NCBI RefSeq assembly: GCF_020804225.1 | Contig: NZ_WJBI01000012.1 | Location: 64,769-128,768, forward strand | Length of the DNA: 64,000 nucleotides | Origin: Methanosarcina sp. DH2 | GTDB lineage: Archaea > Halobacteriota > Methanosarcinia > Methanosarcinales > Methanosarcinaceae | Direction: 5' to 3' | In this document: piece by piece, positions 63,176 to 64,000 of the stretch | How the letters are laid out: the number at the start of each line of letters is the position of its first letter | Position numbering within the stretch: the stretch's first letter is position 1 | Translations under genes and position numbers: made by a program | Notes under the pieces: model-generated | Told to the model about the DNA's origin: nothing | Databases searched by the model: none | What the model saw: the letters and a program-made list of their open reading frames with translations, nothing else

Positions 63176-64000
63176 TTACTTGAAGCACTGCTGGCACTCC
63201 ATCCTCAGTGCTTCGAGAGGATCAACCCCATTATTTATCCCTACGCTGTAGGCATATCCTCGGCAGCCGATGCATTCTTCCATGTGCTCACAGTTCCCAC
63301 ACCTGCCTTCAAGCACTTTGTCGATATTCCTGACATATGTAAAGAGCTCGGAGTTGTAGATCTCCTTCAGGCTCGTTTTGTTTATATTATAGGGGTATTC
63401 CCCATTAACCCTGAGTGCTGGATGTTCGTCCAGCTTTGTAGGCGCACAGGGCCTTACATCCCCTTCTATGTTGATATACAGGCTGTAAAGGTGCTGAAGG
63501 CAACCACTTGCAGTAATCGGGGTATAGGGCAGCCAGTCGTACCCGTAATACTTTCGGTCTATTTCCAGCAGTTTTAATTTGTACTCTTTTATTTCGTCAG
63601 CTGTGAGCAGCTTATCCTCCAGTTCGTCATTTGCCCTGCCTGTCGGAGTGAGAATTTCCATATTAGGAAAGATGTTGTTCTGCCTGCAGAAGTGCCAGAT
63701 ATCCTCAATCTCTTCCAGGTTCATTTTATTGCTCACGAAAGAGATTCCCAGGCGGAGGTTTCCGGGCTCTGAAGGTTTTGAAAAGCCCGCTTTTATCAGA
63801 TTTTCAAGCCCCGTTTTTATATCCTCGAAAGCTCCTTCTCTCCCTGCCAGGTAGTCCTGGACTTCAGGCTTGAGCGAATCGAGTTTTCCCATCACAGAGG
63901 CGTTGTGTTCGTACAGGAATTCTGCAAGCTCCTCTGTCATCAAAACGGTATTTGAAAAAATCATCGGGACAATCCCTAGGGAATCAATGTAGGTAATCAG
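63176..64000 (-). CDS. radical SAM/SPASM protein, 5' end outside the window
   Basis: The C-terminal ~275 residues of a radical SAM enzyme; the frame is open to the window edge, so the CxxxCxxC cluster motif lies outside. Visible parts are the barrel strands (LGIVPMIFSNTVLMTEELAE, then NASVMGKLDSL where the family has a radical-SAM strand), NLRLGISFVSNKMNLEEIED, and a C-terminal SPASM domain with cysteines in TASGCLQHLYSLYINIEGDV then RPCAPT, GRCGNCEHMEECIGCRGYAY and MECQQCFK. SPASM enzymes bind extra Fe-S clusters and usually modify peptides or small amino-acid compounds. It is the first visible gene of the operon with the EgtD-like and deiminase-like genes (117-base gap). Confidence 0.85.
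   Translation of the reverse strand: MITYIDSLGIVPMIFSNTVLMTEELAEFLYEHNASVMGKLDSLKPEVQDYLAGREGAFEDIKTGLENLIKAGFSKPSEPGNLRLGISFVSNKMNLEEIEDIWHFCRQNNIFPNMEILTPTGRANDELEDKLLTADEIKEYKLKLLEIDRKYYGYDWLPYTPITASGCLQHLYSLYINIEGDVRPCAPTKLDEHPALRVNGEYPYNINKTSLKEIYNSELFTYVRNIDKVLEGRCGNCEHMEECIGCRGYAYSVGINNGVDPLEALRMECQQCFK

Overview
The window reads as chromosome of a methanogenic archaeon of the genus Methanosarcina. The reasons are a MtaA/MtbA-type methylcobamide:CoM methyltransferase, archaeal-type housekeeping genes (cysS, class II lysS, an Lhr-like helicase, an SbcD-related phosphoesterase), TATA-box promoters, surface proteins with NosD-type beta-helix and beta-propeller repeats, PAS-rich sensor kinases, and long AT-rich gaps full of short tandem repeats. 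I found no rRNA, tRNA or CRISPR array.

Layout. 0-11 kb: a possible IS605-type end, a frameshifted Na+/H+ antiporter, an isochorismatase-like hydrolase, an isoprenylcysteine methyltransferase-like protein, a KefB-type antiporter, a frameshifted Maf gene, cysS, a 43-aa four-cysteine protein, a trypsin-co-occurring-domain (Trypco1) protein and a membrane-anchored Lon-like protease. 11-21.5 kb: a broken acetyltransferase, a phosphoesterase, a PocR/PAS histidine kinase preceded by a remnant PAS tail, class II lysS and an Lhr-type helicase carrying a repeat-derived insert. 21.5-33 kb is accessory: a DUF2254-like membrane protein whose end lies in a MITE, a DUF4365 nuclease-like gene overlapping an unknown partner, three tandem zinc-ribbon membrane proteins separated by a shared ~45-bp repeat, toxin-antitoxin fragments, DUF2769, YkvA, a GNAT enzyme and a DUF3267 protease. 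33-47 kb is rich in secreted proteins (CrtC/AttH-like, NosD-like, deacetylase-like) and holds two stand-alone TaqI-like specificity-domain proteins. 47-56 kb: a 7TM sensor kinase, the CoM methyltransferase, a DMT exporter, a MazG-cupin fusion, GNAT, a beta-propeller protein, an IMPACT protein and a very acidic lipoprotein. 56-59 kb: debris of an amino-acid ABC transporter and MITE-like elements. 59-64 kb: two tandem UbiA prenyltransferases facing an operon of a radical SAM/SPASM protein, an EgtD-like methyltransferase and an arginine-deiminase-like enzyme.

Two themes stand out. First, several genes are broken by single lesions (frameshifts near 750, 5607, 11683 and 60030; in-frame UGA at 9366 and 27393; in-frame UAG at 13605). 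They should be checked as true decay, recoding or sequence error. Second, three small gene sets look undescribed: the rSAM-EgtD-deiminase operon, the DUF4365 pair, and the zinc-ribbon cassette array. Assignments rest on reading motifs by eye; no database search was run.
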